Assembly: GCF_033958435.1 (NCBI RefSeq)
Contig: NC_134161.1
Span: 3,224,001 to 3,288,000 of the forward strand
Length of the DNA: 64,000 nt
Origin: Carettochelys insculpta
Taxonomy: Eukaryota; Chordata; Testudines; Carettochelyidae
Reading direction: 5' to 3'
In this document: positions 1-12,280 of the stretch, one piece after another
Layout: every line of letters begins with the position of its first letter
Numbering within the stretch: position 1 is the stretch's first letter
Position numbers and translations under genes: made by a program
The notes under the pieces: model-generated
Told to the model about the DNA's origin: nothing
What the model saw: only the letters and a program-made list of their open reading frames with translations
Databases searched by the model: none

Positions 1-1329
1 CCCCCCCCAAAAGACCTGTGTTGCAGTGGCTGCTTTATTATGATATGACTAAGAAGGGAAATAACTATTCTTGGGGGTGGGGGGAAGCTATTAATGACCT
101 AAGGGTGTATGCCTGAACCAGGTACACAGTGCGCACATCAATGATTTAACCTCAAATTAAGACATGCCCTTTGAGTATCTGCATGAAATTCCATAGTAAC
201 TTTAACAATCTTGCATTCTGCAAAGTTCCAGCAGGTCAGGCTAACTGACACTATACATACAGGTATTCTAGCTTGAGGGTCAAAATCTGCTGTATGTTTA
301 GACTGACCATAGAGTATTATGCATTGTCATGGGTGTTTGGGGGAGGGTCTCAGAACAAACAGCTGTCTAAGTATGGTTGTGCCTAATTCCTGTTCCAATG
401 TCACCTTGAACCTTCAAATGTGAAACTGCTGTGTTCTGACTCCATTACTGTAATCAAAGATGCTCCCTTTTATCTTAAGGGGAGGAGGGCTACACTTCCA
501 GAGTGGGTGTTCTCCCCTCACAGTTGATAGTGAAATCCTAATGAGCCACTGACAGCCTGCTACCTGTAGGTGGCTGTGGAGTTGAACGTTAGAGTACAGG
601 GGCATCGTTAGCTCAAGAGGGAAGGGTACTCCAACATAGGTCATAGGAGGACTAAACAGGTATTTTTCCTCTGAACCCAGCATGCCATGTAAACTGTAAA
701 CAGCAGTTTTGCAGAATCCATCCAGAAAAATCAGTGTTGACCCATTGCGTGGGAGCTAGCAGTATGGAGTATCTGTCCTAACACACCTGCAGGATAGCGT
801 ATTGTTGTGAGCAGCAAATCTTAACTCTAAGACCCAGCTGTTCCTTGAAAAAGGCTTCTCCCCCCAAATCCTATCAGAAGGCAGAGTAAATGCACACATA
901 CCTGAACTTGTTAGATTGGCTAGGCTTCAGGTCACTAACTGAAATTCTTCCAGCCCTGAAACCTGGCCTGCCTTGAAGCAAAGCTAGGCGATGAGAACAT
1001 TCTGCAATGCCCATGAGTTTGTGCACAGAGCTTTAGTAAGAAATGTTTCCCACTCTTAGTGGGGTTTCCCACTCACTGTCACTTTGACTGACTGGGTGCC
1101 ATAGTCTGGATTTCCTCTGACATGGAAAGGGCCATAGGCCAGCATCTAGGTTCGTGTCAACAAAATCTGTTATGTCTTTCTTCGTACATCTAAACTGTTG
1201 CACAGAATTAGGGCAAAATGAAGTAGGAATAAAAACCTGAAGAGGTACCTGTGGCAGAACTTTTCCAGGGCCCAGTTTGAGATTGTAGAACAAGTTCATG
1301 TAAAAAAGGACAGCCTCTCATATTGCCAG

Positions 1330-1368
<39 letters not shown>

Positions 1369-1647
1369 GGTGAACTTTCCTTAACTTCCTTCTGTGGTAT
1401 GGATATCTGTTGGTTAGACCCACTAAAACAAAGCACTCTGGTGTAAGAAGTTTTGTCCTTTCTCAGAGGATGAGAAAATTATGCATAACATGTTAATCAT
1501 ATTATTCGGTGCATTGCTGGAAGGTATGCTGATCCAACAGCAATAGGGCAGAGCTAAGAGCCAGTGAAGAAGAGTTAGGGTAAAGATGCAGGGGACCATG
1601 TTCCTATGACAGGAAGTGAGACAGGATTATGATGAGACTAACTAAAA
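1..1647. other. Intergenic, no gene recognised
   Basis: Only short chance frames are present. The one clear structure is the TG microsatellite at 1,335-1,366. I recognise no exon, RNA gene or transposon here. Confidence 0.6.
1335..1366. repeat. (TG)16 microsatellite
   Basis: Sixteen uninterrupted TG dinucleotides (32 bp). Likely length-polymorphic. Confidence 0.97.
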
Positions 1648-2002
1648 GGCTATGCTGACCCTAACTGCTGGCAGCAGTATGCGAATAAATGTTCCTGAAA
1701 ATGCAAGTGGTTGCTCATTTATTTGCTCCCTGGCAGACACTGTCCCCAGCACAGGAAAATCTGTGAACCATGGTTCTGCCCACAAGCACACCCTCTGGCA
1801 ACCTCTACCTGGAAAAAATGAGGCATGGGGGCTGCTGACCAAAGGTGGGGTTTTACTGGCAGGACCATATCTACATGGCTTTCTTTCTTGCTGGCAGCAG
1901 CCTCTCCCAGGAAGCAAATATGCAAATGAGTGACCGTTTGGCATTTTGAGACTGCTCATTTACATACCACTGCCAGCAGTTAGGGTCAGTGTAACCATAG
2001 CC
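1648..2002. mobile_element. Foldback (near-palindromic) non-autonomous DNA element
   Basis: The left end (from 1,648) and the reverse complement of the right end (to 2,002) share GGCTATG, then CTGACCCTAACTGCTGGCAG without mismatch. Pairing continues inward through ATTTGCT.CCTGG at about 1,735 and 1,910, so arms of roughly 150 bp pair at about three quarters of positions around a loop near 1,800-1,840. The overlapping open frames on both strands follow from this symmetry. The right arm carries an extra TTACAC near its outer end. No transposase is encoded. The superfamily is unknown to me; hAT-like or foldback types are possible. Confidence 0.8.
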
Positions 2003-2224
2003 ACTGAGTGTGCTGGGAAGAATGAGGCCTTCAAATCCTGAATAACTTGAAAATCATGGACCATTTTGAAGTGGAGACTAAGAGTGAGTCATGTTTCTGG
2101 AAGTCTCTGCAAGTCGGGTTTATCTTGCAGTCTTCCCACTTGGCAGGAGTAAGAACTGCAGCCCTGATGGAGGGAGTCACTAAAATTCAAAGCCTTCGGT
2201 GAGGCTTGAAATCGACACAAGATG

Positions 2225-2305
2225 TAGATTCTAGACCTCTTTGGGGAAATCACTTAACCTCTGAGCTTCAGTTTTCCCCCTTGCAAAATAAGACTGAGCC
2301 TTGCC
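2225..2305 (+). repeat. MIR-like (CORE-SINE) fragment
   Basis: Contains the order typical of MIR: GGGGAAATCACTTAACCTCT, then CTTCAGTTTTCCCCCTTGCA, then AAAATAAGACTGAG. Recognised by eye from the MIR consensus; old and diverged. Confidence 0.65.
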
Positions 2306-2629
2306 TTGCACCTATCAAATGCCTGGGGTCTGTGTAGCTCTCAAAAGCATAGGATAGAACTGTCATCCATTTCTGAATATTTTTAAACAAGATACACTGC
2401 CAACTAAAAATTAGTTCAGGCATAACTGCTGTTGCTCGGAGGTGCTGCAGAAACCCTGGGATTTTTGGGCTTCCCTTGCTGCATGGGGCAAGGGTCACTT
2501 GCAGGTTTAAACTGGTCTAAATAGTGCAGACTTTGGCTGAAGGCTTGAAAAATGGGTGAGGACGTAAGTACTGCTCCCAGAGGTCAGGGTGTGATACAGG
2601 AGGAGGTGAGGTTCTGTGGTTTGCCACAT

Positions 2630-2705
2630 GCCAGGACCATAGTGATCATCTCATCTGATCTCTGCGTGGCCTTAGCCTGAATCTCAGATGCAAATTTATT
2701 TAGAT
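2630..2705. repeat. CR1/L3-like 3' end fragment
   Basis: GACCATAGTGATCATCTCAT followed by CTGATCTCTGCGTGGCC resembles a common sauropsid CR1-type 3' tail in reverse orientation. The match is short and from memory. Confidence 0.4.
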
Positions 2706-3200
2706 GTTATATCAGCTTTCCCCTTCCCCTGGCCCATGTGATCCTTGTACCTTGCCTTTGCATCCCTATTGTTTTTGATTCCAATAAATTTATAATCCTG
2801 GGGGCTATATTCCAAGATGTACTTTTTGAAGGACAAAGGTGTTTACCTGGGATTTGTCTGGTATGGGCACAGACTAAAAAGCCACTCAATGACCCATGCA
2901 GGAGAGCCCAGCTGTTAAGAAGCTGCTTATCATAACTTTGAAACCCCCATCTCTGGTACACAGGCTACACGCATGGTATTCATAGCCTTTTGTGAGGTAT
3001 TTGAACTCTTCCAGTTCTGGCTGAAGCCTGTAAGTGCAGAGCCATCAGCAGGGGATCTGAGAAATAAATGGTGTTTTAGAGGGCGTGAGCTTAACTTTCC
3101 CAACTTCAGGAGGGGTTTGGTTGAGTTTGCTGCATTAGCTATACACTTCAAGGCATTTGATGTGTGAGCCCTGAGCTGCCCTTATGGCAGGAATGATATG

Positions 3201-3500
3201 GCCTGCAGCCATACTACCTCAGGCTATGATCTCTTCAGACACAAGCTGAAGCAGTCAAGCCTGGTAAGTGTTCGGATCGGAGACTTCCAAGGAAAATCCA
3301 GGAAGCTACAGGGAATCGTACTTAATAGGAGTAATTCTTCTCTGGCAGTGCTGAGCTGGCCCCCAGCAGAATGTTCCAGGGCCCCTATTAATCCGGAGAC
3401 CCTCCTTCAGCTTAGCTGCAAGCGCAAACCCTTGTCCCTTGGGGTCATTCATGGTGCGCATCTTTCAAAAGTGGCAGGGAAAGGCTTGCTTCAAAACTTC
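3201..3500 (+). repeat. 5S-rRNA-headed SINE (AmnSINE1/SINE3-like)
   Basis: Positions 3,201-3,312 align with nearly full-length 5S rRNA: GCCTGCAGCCATACTACC (5S start), GATCTCTTCAGA, AAGCTGAAGCAG (box A region), AGCCTGGTAAGTGTTCGGAT and CGGAGACTTCC (box C region), ending AAGCTACAGG. The body after it (TAGGAGTAATTCTTCTCTGG, then CTTGGGGTCATT and CATCTTTCAAAAGTGGCAGG) resembles the body of old amniote 5S-headed SINEs as I remember them. It is diverged and has no intact internal promoter. An open frame at 3,198-3,680 crosses it by chance. The right limit is uncertain. Confidence 0.72.
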
Positions 3501-5776
3501 AACTCCTTGAATTGTTTCTTTGATCTTTTAATCTACCTATATGGCCCTCAAAAGAGGGCTCTCGGTATTTATCCTTGGTGCTTTCAGCTAAGATCTGACA
3601 TGAAGCTCACTAGATTGAGCCTTAACCTAGAACTAGTGCTACAGCTGGTCATTGTAGATGAGGCTCTTCTCCTTACTTGAAAAGACCTAGTCTAATATGA
3701 GCTACAGAAAAGGGGCAGGCCAAAAAAGCCTGGCTATGGTACTAGTAATAGTACTGGAACTATTTTTCTCTGTTGGGCAGTCTAGGAAGTGCCTGGAGAG
3801 ACAGCTGGAGGCTGGGCAGGACTGAAGCAAAAAAGGTAATTGTGGTTTCGCTGGGGTAAGTGGAGAGAGTCCCAGGGAACAGTGATTTGAGAACTGGGTT
3901 AATGTCATGGGTCTGGGTTGCTCAAGACACAAGCATACATCAAATGCATCCCTAAAGCAAAGAGGTGCTGCATCAGCCTGCTCAGCTTTCATGCTGCTCT
4001 CCTCCAAAGGAAGGAGCTGTTAGCCCTGGGTGACTGCTTGTTTGAGAGCTAGCAATAGGAGATTGCTCAGCACCCTGAATCTCATTTATATTCTGTCTGG
4101 GAAGATGGATTAGATGACCAACCTTCTTCCTGGGTGCTTCAACTGAATATGCTTAATAGCTGTTATGTTAAATATAACTGTCCAGTGTTAAATGTTACCT
4201 CCCTGTTGTCTTGGCTCTCCCTAAAGCTGCAGTCTATTGGAAGAAGTAAAACTGGCTCCATGGAACCTCTCTCCCCTGCCCCCAGGTTCTGCCTGGCCAA
4301 ATTCTGTTACTTCATGGTTTGGTGGAAATATTTGTAATACCATGCAAAGAATAGCACCTTGCAAACCACCTCTGTCTAGCAGCCCTAACCAGCTTCACAA
4401 AGGGCTGCTTTGCAGCAAGATCCAAGCCCTGCAGGTGGATTTGTAGCAGGTAGACAGAATAGGCTGAAATCTGATAGAAATGAGTGAGGTCAAGAAAACT
4501 GAGCAGCAAATGCTCAATAATTGGGAAAGAAGTACTAGACTTGCTTTCTGTGTTCATGGGATCGCTTTGAAATGGGAGATGAAAGTGCAGACAAGTCTCT
4601 TATATAGTCTTTATTAGTGTTGGTGCGGTGGGTCGTCTTAAAAAGAGCACTCAAACTCTTCCTGACTAGATAGTGTTTCTTTGGGTCCTTAGGCCAAACC
4701 TCTCCCTTTGATGTCAAGGTTGAAAAGGTGGGTATGGAAGGACAGGTACTGACTTGAAAGAATTCCCTCCACCCCCAAAGCTCCATACTTTTGATCCATT
4801 GTCCTAAGAAACAGTTGGTATTTACCAGAGGGTCCAAGGACGGGAGGCAGGAAAAGTGCATGGGAGGCAGTTGGAGTGGTGGAGGTGGAAGCCCTAGGCC
4901 CTCTAAATTGCTGCTGGAGCACTGTCACTGTGCAATGCAAGCAGCTCTGAGGGCGGCTGAGGTGGCAATGTGCACTTGGGTCTCTGAGGACTGGCTGCCT
5001 GGAGCGCACCCCCCTTGCCCTGAGGCCCAGCAAATCTGACTCCCCATCTGTTTACCACAAATGAACAGATTTGCAATAATGGAGCTGGTAGGTTCAGCAT
5101 TAGGCCTCAATTGGCACAGGGTTCCAAACCTGGCCTTGATTAGCTCTGGGGTAAGTGTTGCAAGGAAGCTCTAGCAAAAAAGAGGCCTTCCCTCCAGCCC
5201 CTTAATGATTTTTTTTTCAAGGAAAGCTTTTTCTTTCAAAGGTCTGACTTCTTGAAAAATCTTTACTTGGCTTGCTAGTTGGTTGGTAGAATCTGAAATA
5301 TGAAAGCTCTTTGATTTGTTTATCCCCTTAGTGGTCTCTTTCCACTTTACTGCCGAAAATTGAGACCGTACATTAAAACACAGGGAAAGAGGAGGATGGA
5401 TTAAAATGCTTTATCAGAAAATTAAATATTGATGCTTTCCGGGGAAGGAGGAGGGGGAGAAGCTTTTCTTCCATGTTTGTTTGCTTTTTGATCAAACTTG
5501 CAGTGGTGTGGATTGTGTTGGGGGGGGAGGGGGGGTTCTGCAAGCCACTGATGGTGTCTGACAGTCATTTCACTGAGACTTCTTTGGCTGCTGTCACATG
5601 TGATCTCCACCCTAGAGGTGGCAGCAGTTAAGTGGTTCCATAACCTGCTTCCCAGAGGCCCTCTGTGCTCTGATGTGAACAGGAAATGGGGGTGCTTCAC
5701 TGCTTTGAGAATCAAATCATGACTGTTAGCTTTTACTCCCTTTCCAAGAGGTCTTCTACCAGTGAGGCCCTGACAA

Positions 5777-5865
5777 TTAAGATTTTAAGCTCTTTTGGGA
5801 ACTCTGTTTACACAGCATCTAGCAGAACAGGGCCCCAGCCTCGAGGGATCCTATAATACAATAGG
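5777..5865 (+). repeat. Amniote MIR3/L2-like 3' end fragment
   Basis: AGATTTTAAGCTCTTTTGGG, then CACAGCATCTAGCAGAACAG, then a CCTATAATACAATA end matches the order of a common amniote repeat tail (TGTAAGCTCTTTGGGG, CAGCGCCTAGCAC, AATACAAATAA). Recognised by eye. Confidence 0.6.
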
Positions 5866-7406
5866 GATCTTGGGTATCGAAGAGGCTATTAAAATGTACT
5901 TGGAGGAAGAAACTTCAGTTTTGAATCTCATTTTGCCCCCTCCTCTCCAAAAAGACACTAATCTCTCCTCTCTGCCAGGGAAGCTTCTATTTTAACCTGG
6001 CTCTGCTGGGATTCCTCTGAGGTCGATCAATTTCACCTGGTAACAGAAGAAGGTGGCAATACTTAATTACAGTAGACCATATTATCAGTGTAGCTATGTC
6101 CTCAAAGGAACAAATGGCCATTTCCCAGGTGGCATCTGGGTGGTCATCCGCTAACAAGTAGGATGTCTTCATGTCACCCTCTGTTTGCAAGTTGGCTGAC
6201 TGACCAGCCTGATTCTGGAGCCACAGGTCTTATCACAGAAGTGGGAAATGTTGGTACCTATTAGAGGGGCACAGGACACCTCTGCTGCTCTCTTCTGTCT
6301 TCCCATCTGCACTGTGATGGAAGGTCTCAGATTGCACCACTCTTTCATGGATTGCTGTTCTCTACTAGGGGTGGCCTTGGGCAAGGTGGTTCTATGTCAA
6401 AACTGATGCTGTACTTTCTCATGCCTTCATGTCCCTATATTGCTTCTGCTGACCCCCAATGCTCCTCCATCCTTGCATCTCAGAAAACAATCTGTTTTGG
6501 GAGGTGCCGATCAGACATCTGAGCCATGTGGCCAGTCTGAAGAAATTGAGCTTTATTCCACCCTAAGGAAGGAACTAGAGCTGAGGAATGATTCCCGGAA
6601 CAGGTCCAAACTCTAATGCAGGACAGCAATGATGCCAAGGCCAGGGCTCTGACAGTCGGCCATTCAGCATGCTGACTGATCAGAACTCAACTCCTGGCTG
6701 ACCCTAAGGAGACGAGCAGGCCATTTTGCTGCACAGCTGTCTGTGCTTTCCATGTAGACAGCAGTCTCAGGACAGTGCATGAGCTAGTGGTGGCTGATTG
6801 ATTGAATAGAAGCCAGAAAAGTGAAGTAGGATTTTGGGACTGGCTCTAGCTCCCCATCATCAAGTTAGAGAAGCCCACTTAAAACGGGTGGTGCTGAGCA
6901 AGTCTTAAGGATGCTCATGTATCTGGGTGTGCCAGGTGAGCTTTTTTCATGAGGTGGGGGGACTGAGAAGGGAAATGAGAACCATGTGCTGCTGCAGAAA
7001 GGGGCCAAGCTTGAGAGTGGGACTTGGGGCCATTCCTTTGTATGGGCTGCGAGTACCCTATCAGAGAGCTTAAAGCTACTGACCTATCTATGGTCCAGTC
7101 TGCTCACCCCTTTGCACCAAGCTGCAGTTTGTAATCAAATGCTCGCACTCCTGTATGCTGGCCTGAATCTCCATCTCTTGAGCTCACCTGAAAATAGGTG
7201 CTGCAGCTTGCCCTGAAAGTTGACTTCAGATGAGACTTCAGGGGCTTCCTTCAGTCCCATCCCCAAATATTTCCTTGCCACTTATTTCCAATGTGAAAAT
7301 TGCTTATTCTCAGTATTGCCCTGAAAGTTTGCTTGTGCTGGGAAATGGACCAGAAACTTGAGGGCTCAGTGCCTTGGAGTAGAGCTCTGTCAGGTCCTCC
7401 CATTGG

Positions 7407-7425
7407 TTTTTTTTTTTTTTTTTTT
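7407..7425. repeat. Poly(T) run, T19
   Basis: Nineteen T in a row. It may be the poly(A) tail of a minus-strand retroposon, but the sequence to its right is not one I recognise. Confidence 0.8.
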
Positions 7426-10400
7426 CCATTCAGACTCCTGGCCTGACAGCAGCTGCCAGACTTAAACTGCACAACCATAGCCTGATGTTGATCACCCAAA
7501 AAATCTCTGCCTTGCTGCAGAGAAGACTGATTAACAAGTCCATGGCTAGATGAGAACTCCTTGTACACATGTGAAATCTCAATACTTCACAGCAAAGGAC
7601 TGGTAGGCTTAAAGTGGTGACCACACCAGGTAGACCCTGGCTGCATCATTAGTAGTGACATGGCTTCACACAAATGACTTGTCAGCATTTTCTTGAACTG
7701 GGGAGGGTGAGACAAAAGCAGAAAGCTGCTGCCGCAAAACACTTTGCGGGAAAACACAGCCTTTTCTTTGAAGTGCAACATTCAATGGAGAGGGAGCAGT
7801 TATGTTTAACTGATGCTGCTCATATGGACAGCTTAGTCTGAGTGAAAGTTTGGAATGCAAGTGCTAACAAAGAATTGGAAGGGATGAAACCCTCAGGCTT
7901 CAGGGCTGAAACCTACTGGGAATAAGAAGGAAAACAGAGGCCAGATTGTCCCCGGCCTGCTTCCTTAAGGTGTTTTGCACAGTCCTTGGAAGCAGCTGGT
8001 GTTAACCACTACTGGAGATTAGTAGGCTGGATGGAGCAGCTGTCTAGCTGCTTTTATGTAAGTGCATCAGTGATATTCAATCCAGTGGGCATGGTGCTAT
8101 CAAAGGCTTTGCACTCTAACGAGTGGTGGTTGGGAGACAGAACTGAGGTTCTATTCTGGTTGACTATGGACCTCTTACCTTGGAACAAATTGGCCAGGCT
8201 GGACATTTCAGTCGCTTGAGGAAAGGGATGCATCTAAATTTGGAGGTGTTGAATGCTTGTATGGCCTTAAGGTGGGATTTGTTCAGCCCCTTGAAAATGA
8301 GAACTTATCCAGTGTCTGAATATGGATTTTAGATGCTTCACATGAAGCAGTCAACTTTGACAACATCATGCTTGGCTCAGCTGCTACAAAACACTGGTTT
8401 GCTGCACAGGGATGGCATTCAATTCATCTGTTTACTCAGCACTGGCAGATGATGGTCTGGAATTATTTCTGTCATGTGCCAGATGGACCAGTCCTAGTGC
8501 TGGGACAAAGCTATCTGCCAGAATTTTGCTCGCAAGAATAGCTTTAAATCAGCATCACTGGAAGACGGAAACTAACCATACTGCTGTGGATTGAGGAAGG
8601 ATCAAGAGATCTCCAGCAAAACCAGGCTATAAAGGTAATTTTTATACCCACATACTACAGAGGAGGAAATGCCTTTGTGAAACATCTGGGATCCACATTT
8701 GGTCCTTATCCCAGCTGCTCAGGAGCTTGGCAGAAGATGGCCTCCTGTCAACCATGATTTTTGGGAACCTTTTATAACTAAATGCAATCTGCCTGCCTGC
8801 TGCAGTGTGTTTTGTAAGGGGCAGTTGTGCCAAAGACTAAATGACTCTTCTAAATAACAAGGCCAACCTTGAGTATAACATGCTGCTTATTACTTTTTAA
8901 CCAGCAGCTGCCCACTTTGCAAAAACAAATGCTTGAAGCCTGGGAACCCCGAGATTTGCATTAAGAAGGGAAGAAATGGTTTGAGGTAGGTGGCATATTG
9001 ATAGTCTAGATCTGAATCTGCAAAATAAGCTTTGTGTGGTAGCTTCCTATTTACTCCTACTGTAATATGGGCTTAAGGGTAGGGGTAAGGGTTTGGAAAA
9101 CACATGTTCTAACCTTGCTGGAACTAGGGGCTGCTTGTGACCTTCAGGAGGTGGGGGAGGAATGAGGTGGACTCAGGTTTAATGGAGCTATTTGGAAAGC
9201 TGTTGAAAGCTGAGCTTTGGCCAAATACCTGACGAATCATCTGAGCTGAATTTTCTCAGGAAAACTCACTTCCACTGGGGTAGAGTTGCTTAGTCTTACA
9301 AGGCCACTCAAGCATTGGTTGTGCTACCAACAAGTCCATCTTCATGGAAGGGAGCTAATTTTCAACCAATAGCATTGAACATTAAGAGCTGTAACAAACC
9401 CTTCATTTTGCTGTGGAAAACGATTTGAAAATTTTTTCACTTTGGATGCAACTTAATACAGTTTCTCAAAAAAGAAGAAAAAAAACCAACCAGCTGTGGT
9501 CTGCAGTGTCCATTGAAGAGTCATGGTAATGTTGATTATCTGAGTTCAGATCTCTTGCAATTGATCCTCATTTTGCTGCTGTCTAAAAGCTGTTCTTCCA
9601 CAATGGCAGGAAGAAAAATATTGCCATTAAGCCAAGTGAATAAGTCCATAGCTTCCCACCCCATAATACCCCAAATGCTCCTTTTCATTAGGAGCTGAAG
9701 CAACTGATGCTCATCAAGCTGGGTAGTTGGACCTAAAACTTTTTAGACAAGTGAAATGGGTGGACTGACACCTCCAATGTTGAGGAAGGTTTAGCAGGTG
9801 TATAAATCAGCAGCTACCTGGAGATCAATCAAGCTCTGTTTGGACAGAAGTGTGAGATTTCTTTAGCACTGCTCAACAGATTAATTTTCCAATAAGTTCC
9901 TACACTGTGGGGGCAACAGTTGGTTTCAGAAGGTGTAGGGAGTAAGCGGGGGCCAGGGGTGCAACCATTTTAGACTTGAATTTGGACAACAGGGAGGAAC
10001 TGGGTGTGAATCTGAAGGTGGAAGCCAATCTGGGAAAAGCAGTTGTGAAATGTCTTACGTGATGCTACAGAGAGGAAGTGAATATCACCACATGGGAAAT
10101 AATGAACTTCAACTCGGAACTGATAGGTTAGATTTTCATACTTCGGAACCTTAACGAAGAAGCCCAGGTGATCTGGCAATTCCTCAGAGGCAATATTAAA
10201 GGCAAAACCCCAACTTAGCCTGATGTGAAAGATAGGAATAAGAGTCAAAGGCCCCAATGGCTGTCAGTTCCCAAGTGACCCGAAAAGACTCCGACAAAAA
10301 GCAGAAATGTGGACAAATGGCCGAGGAGGCATACAGGGGAACAGAGGGACAGCATCAAAAGCTGAGGCACCTGACTCAAACCTAGCCAGGGCCATGAAAG

Positions 10401-10773
10401 GCATTAAGATGGCCTTGAAAGATATTAATGGCAAGGGAAAGATGATAAAGGTCCCCTACTCAGTAAGGGAAAACGAGCTGGTGACATCAAGAAGGCTGAA
10501 GTGTTAAATGACATGTGCCTTTAGCCATGGCTAAAGATTGAAATGACATCCACACAATATTAGCATGGGGGAAGGAATGCAGGCTAGGATATGGGAAGAC
10601 AGGGCTGCAGTCTCCTGAGCTATTCAAGTTAGCATGGCCTGACGAAATGCACTCTTGGGTACTGGAGGAACTAGCTGAAGAAGTGTCAGGACAATAAGCT
10701 ATTTTTCTTGGAGAATGACTGTCGGGTGGATGAGACTGCCGAAATCTGGAGGGGGCAAACAGCATCTTCCTTT

Positions 10774-10800
<27 letters not shown>
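10774..10800. repeat. (TAA)9 microsatellite inside the CR1 copy
   Basis: Nine TAA units followed by an A run. It interrupts the CR1 reverse-transcriptase region. Confidence 0.95.
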
Positions 10801-10805
<5 letters not shown>

Positions 10806-11396
10806 GGCAGAACAAGGAAGGTGTTGGAGAATTATACTGGCCAGTCTAAATTTGGTGTCTGGAAACATTGAAACTAATGAATTTGTAATGACTCACAGAA
10901 TAATCAAGAGACCCAGTGTGGATTTGCCAAGAAAAAAATCTTGCTAAAACCCATTTTTCTGCCACATTTATTGGCCTAGTGGATGCAGGGACAATGATAC
11001 ATCTGGTTTTGACAATTCCATAACCCAACTGGGGAAAGGTAATCTAGGTGTATTCAGTTTGAGGGGGGTGCACAACTGGCTGAAGGAGGAAGCAAAAAGT
11101 AGCCAGCAGGGGTTGGCTGTCAATGTGGGAGGGCGCATCTCGTCAGGTGCCACGGGAGTCAGTCTTGGGTATGGTAATAGTCAGTGCTTTTGCTCATGAC
11201 TTAAAATACAGAGGACGCTTTGAGAAGGTGTAGCTGAGGGGGTGTATGCAATTTGGTGGACAAGGTTAGAATTAAACATGCCCAAATGTTAAAATGGGTG
11301 TGTTAGCAAGATGAAATTTAAAGACCAGTACAGATGGCTCCCCATAGGAAGAAATAAACTGTGCAGATTCAGGGGGTAGTACTGCTGAAAGCACCT

Positions 11397-11727
11397 GGGC
11401 TACTTCTAGGCTACAGTGAGCTTTTGAAAAGTCCTTCTGGAAGATGTCTTATGAAAGAAGTTGTCTCAACAGGGAGTGTCCCTGCAGCCTAATCTCTTCC
11501 AAAAGAATGGGGTGGGGATCAAAAAATCAGGTGCTATGACGATTGCTCTTCTGGGGGTGGGGAAAGGGCCAGGGAGCATCTGCGCACCCATTGTTTCCAA
11601 AGTCGTTTTCACTGAAACAGGAGTGGAGGAGCGCTTTGGAAAGGAGCCTCTCGTTGTTTTGAAGGTACACGCAAAGCGTTGATGCTCCATTGGATCTTCT
11701 GAAAACTTGATGGTGTAGACGCAGCCC
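11397..11727. mobile_element. Harbinger-type non-autonomous element nested in the CR1
   Basis: The right end GTGTAGACGCAGCCC (11,713-11,727) is the inverted form of the GGGCTGCGTCTACAC-type terminus; the left end GGGCTACTTCTAGGCTACAG is a diverged copy of it. The interior shares GATCAAAAAATCAG and the order of following blocks with the element at 60,020. CR1 sequence resumes on the right, so this element inserted into an existing CR1. Confidence 0.75.
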
Positions 11728-12280
11728 TGTAGTTGTAGGTGGTCAGACTGACTCTGAATAACTGAGATGGAGTTGTGTGGCTTTTTCCAAAAAGCATATC
11801 TAGGATGGGTGTACGCTAAACACAAGTTAGTTTTATCCCACTCTGCTCAGACCTAGTGAGACCTCCACACGCTTGAGGAAAAGTGGACAAAGTCCAGAGA
11901 GGAACAAAAATGATCCAAGATTTAGAGAACCTGATCTGTGAGGGGGAAAGGTAAAGGCATAATGGGCTTAGAGCAAAGAGCAAGGAGTTATCTGATAAGC
12001 CTTCAAATATGTTAAGGGCTGCTATAAGGAGAAGTGTGATCAATTGTTCTCAGTGATCATTAAAGGCAGCACAAGAAATAATGAGCATAATCTGCTGCAA
12101 GGGAGATCTAGGTTAGCTGTTAAGAAAAACAATGTCTAACTCTAAGACTGCTTAAGCTCTGGATGAGTTTTCTAAGGGGGTTGTGGAATCCCTATGGAGG
12201 GAGGCTGTTAGAAGCTGAACAAACCTGTCAGGGATGGTCTAGGTTTACTTGCTCCTGTTTCAAGAGTACAGTGCCAGACT

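Larger units (their letters stand above)
3501..9954. other. Intergenic, no gene recognised
   Basis: Short frames only, none with a recognisable domain, splice context or codon bias. It contains a MIR3/L2-like fragment at 5,777-5,865 and a T19 run at 7,407-7,425. A weak MIR-like stretch at about 8,090-8,220 is too diverged to call. Confidence 0.55.
9955..12280 (+). mobile_element. CR1 LINE copy, ORF2 region, decayed and interrupted
   Basis: Recognisable blocks of CR1 ORF2 run in order on the + strand. They are the region before the reverse transcriptase (about 9,960-10,520, including codons reading GPLL and KAEVLN near 10,453-10,508), the core around GTGCACAACTGGCTGAAGGA (about 11,068) and GTGCCACGGGAGTCAGTCTT (about 11,147), and the C-terminal part (about 11,840-12,280) with GTCCAGAGAGGAACAAAAAT, GGGGGTTGTGGAATCCC and CTGTCAGGGATGGTCTAGG. 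Stops and frameshifts break it throughout, so no protein can be made. It is split by a TAA microsatellite at 10,774 and by a Harbinger-type element at 11,397-11,727. The 3' tail is poorly preserved or missing. Confidence 0.85.

Noticed and set aside
1642..1959. Overlapping frames of about 100 codons on both strands
   Set aside because: Explained by the palindromic element; each strand mirrors the other.
3198..3680. 160-codon + frame
   Set aside because: It lies across the 5S-headed SINE and has no domain; the length is within chance for this composition.
9063..9100. Telomere-like TAAGGG/TAGGGG repeats
   Set aside because: Only three irregular units; too short to be an interstitial telomere array.
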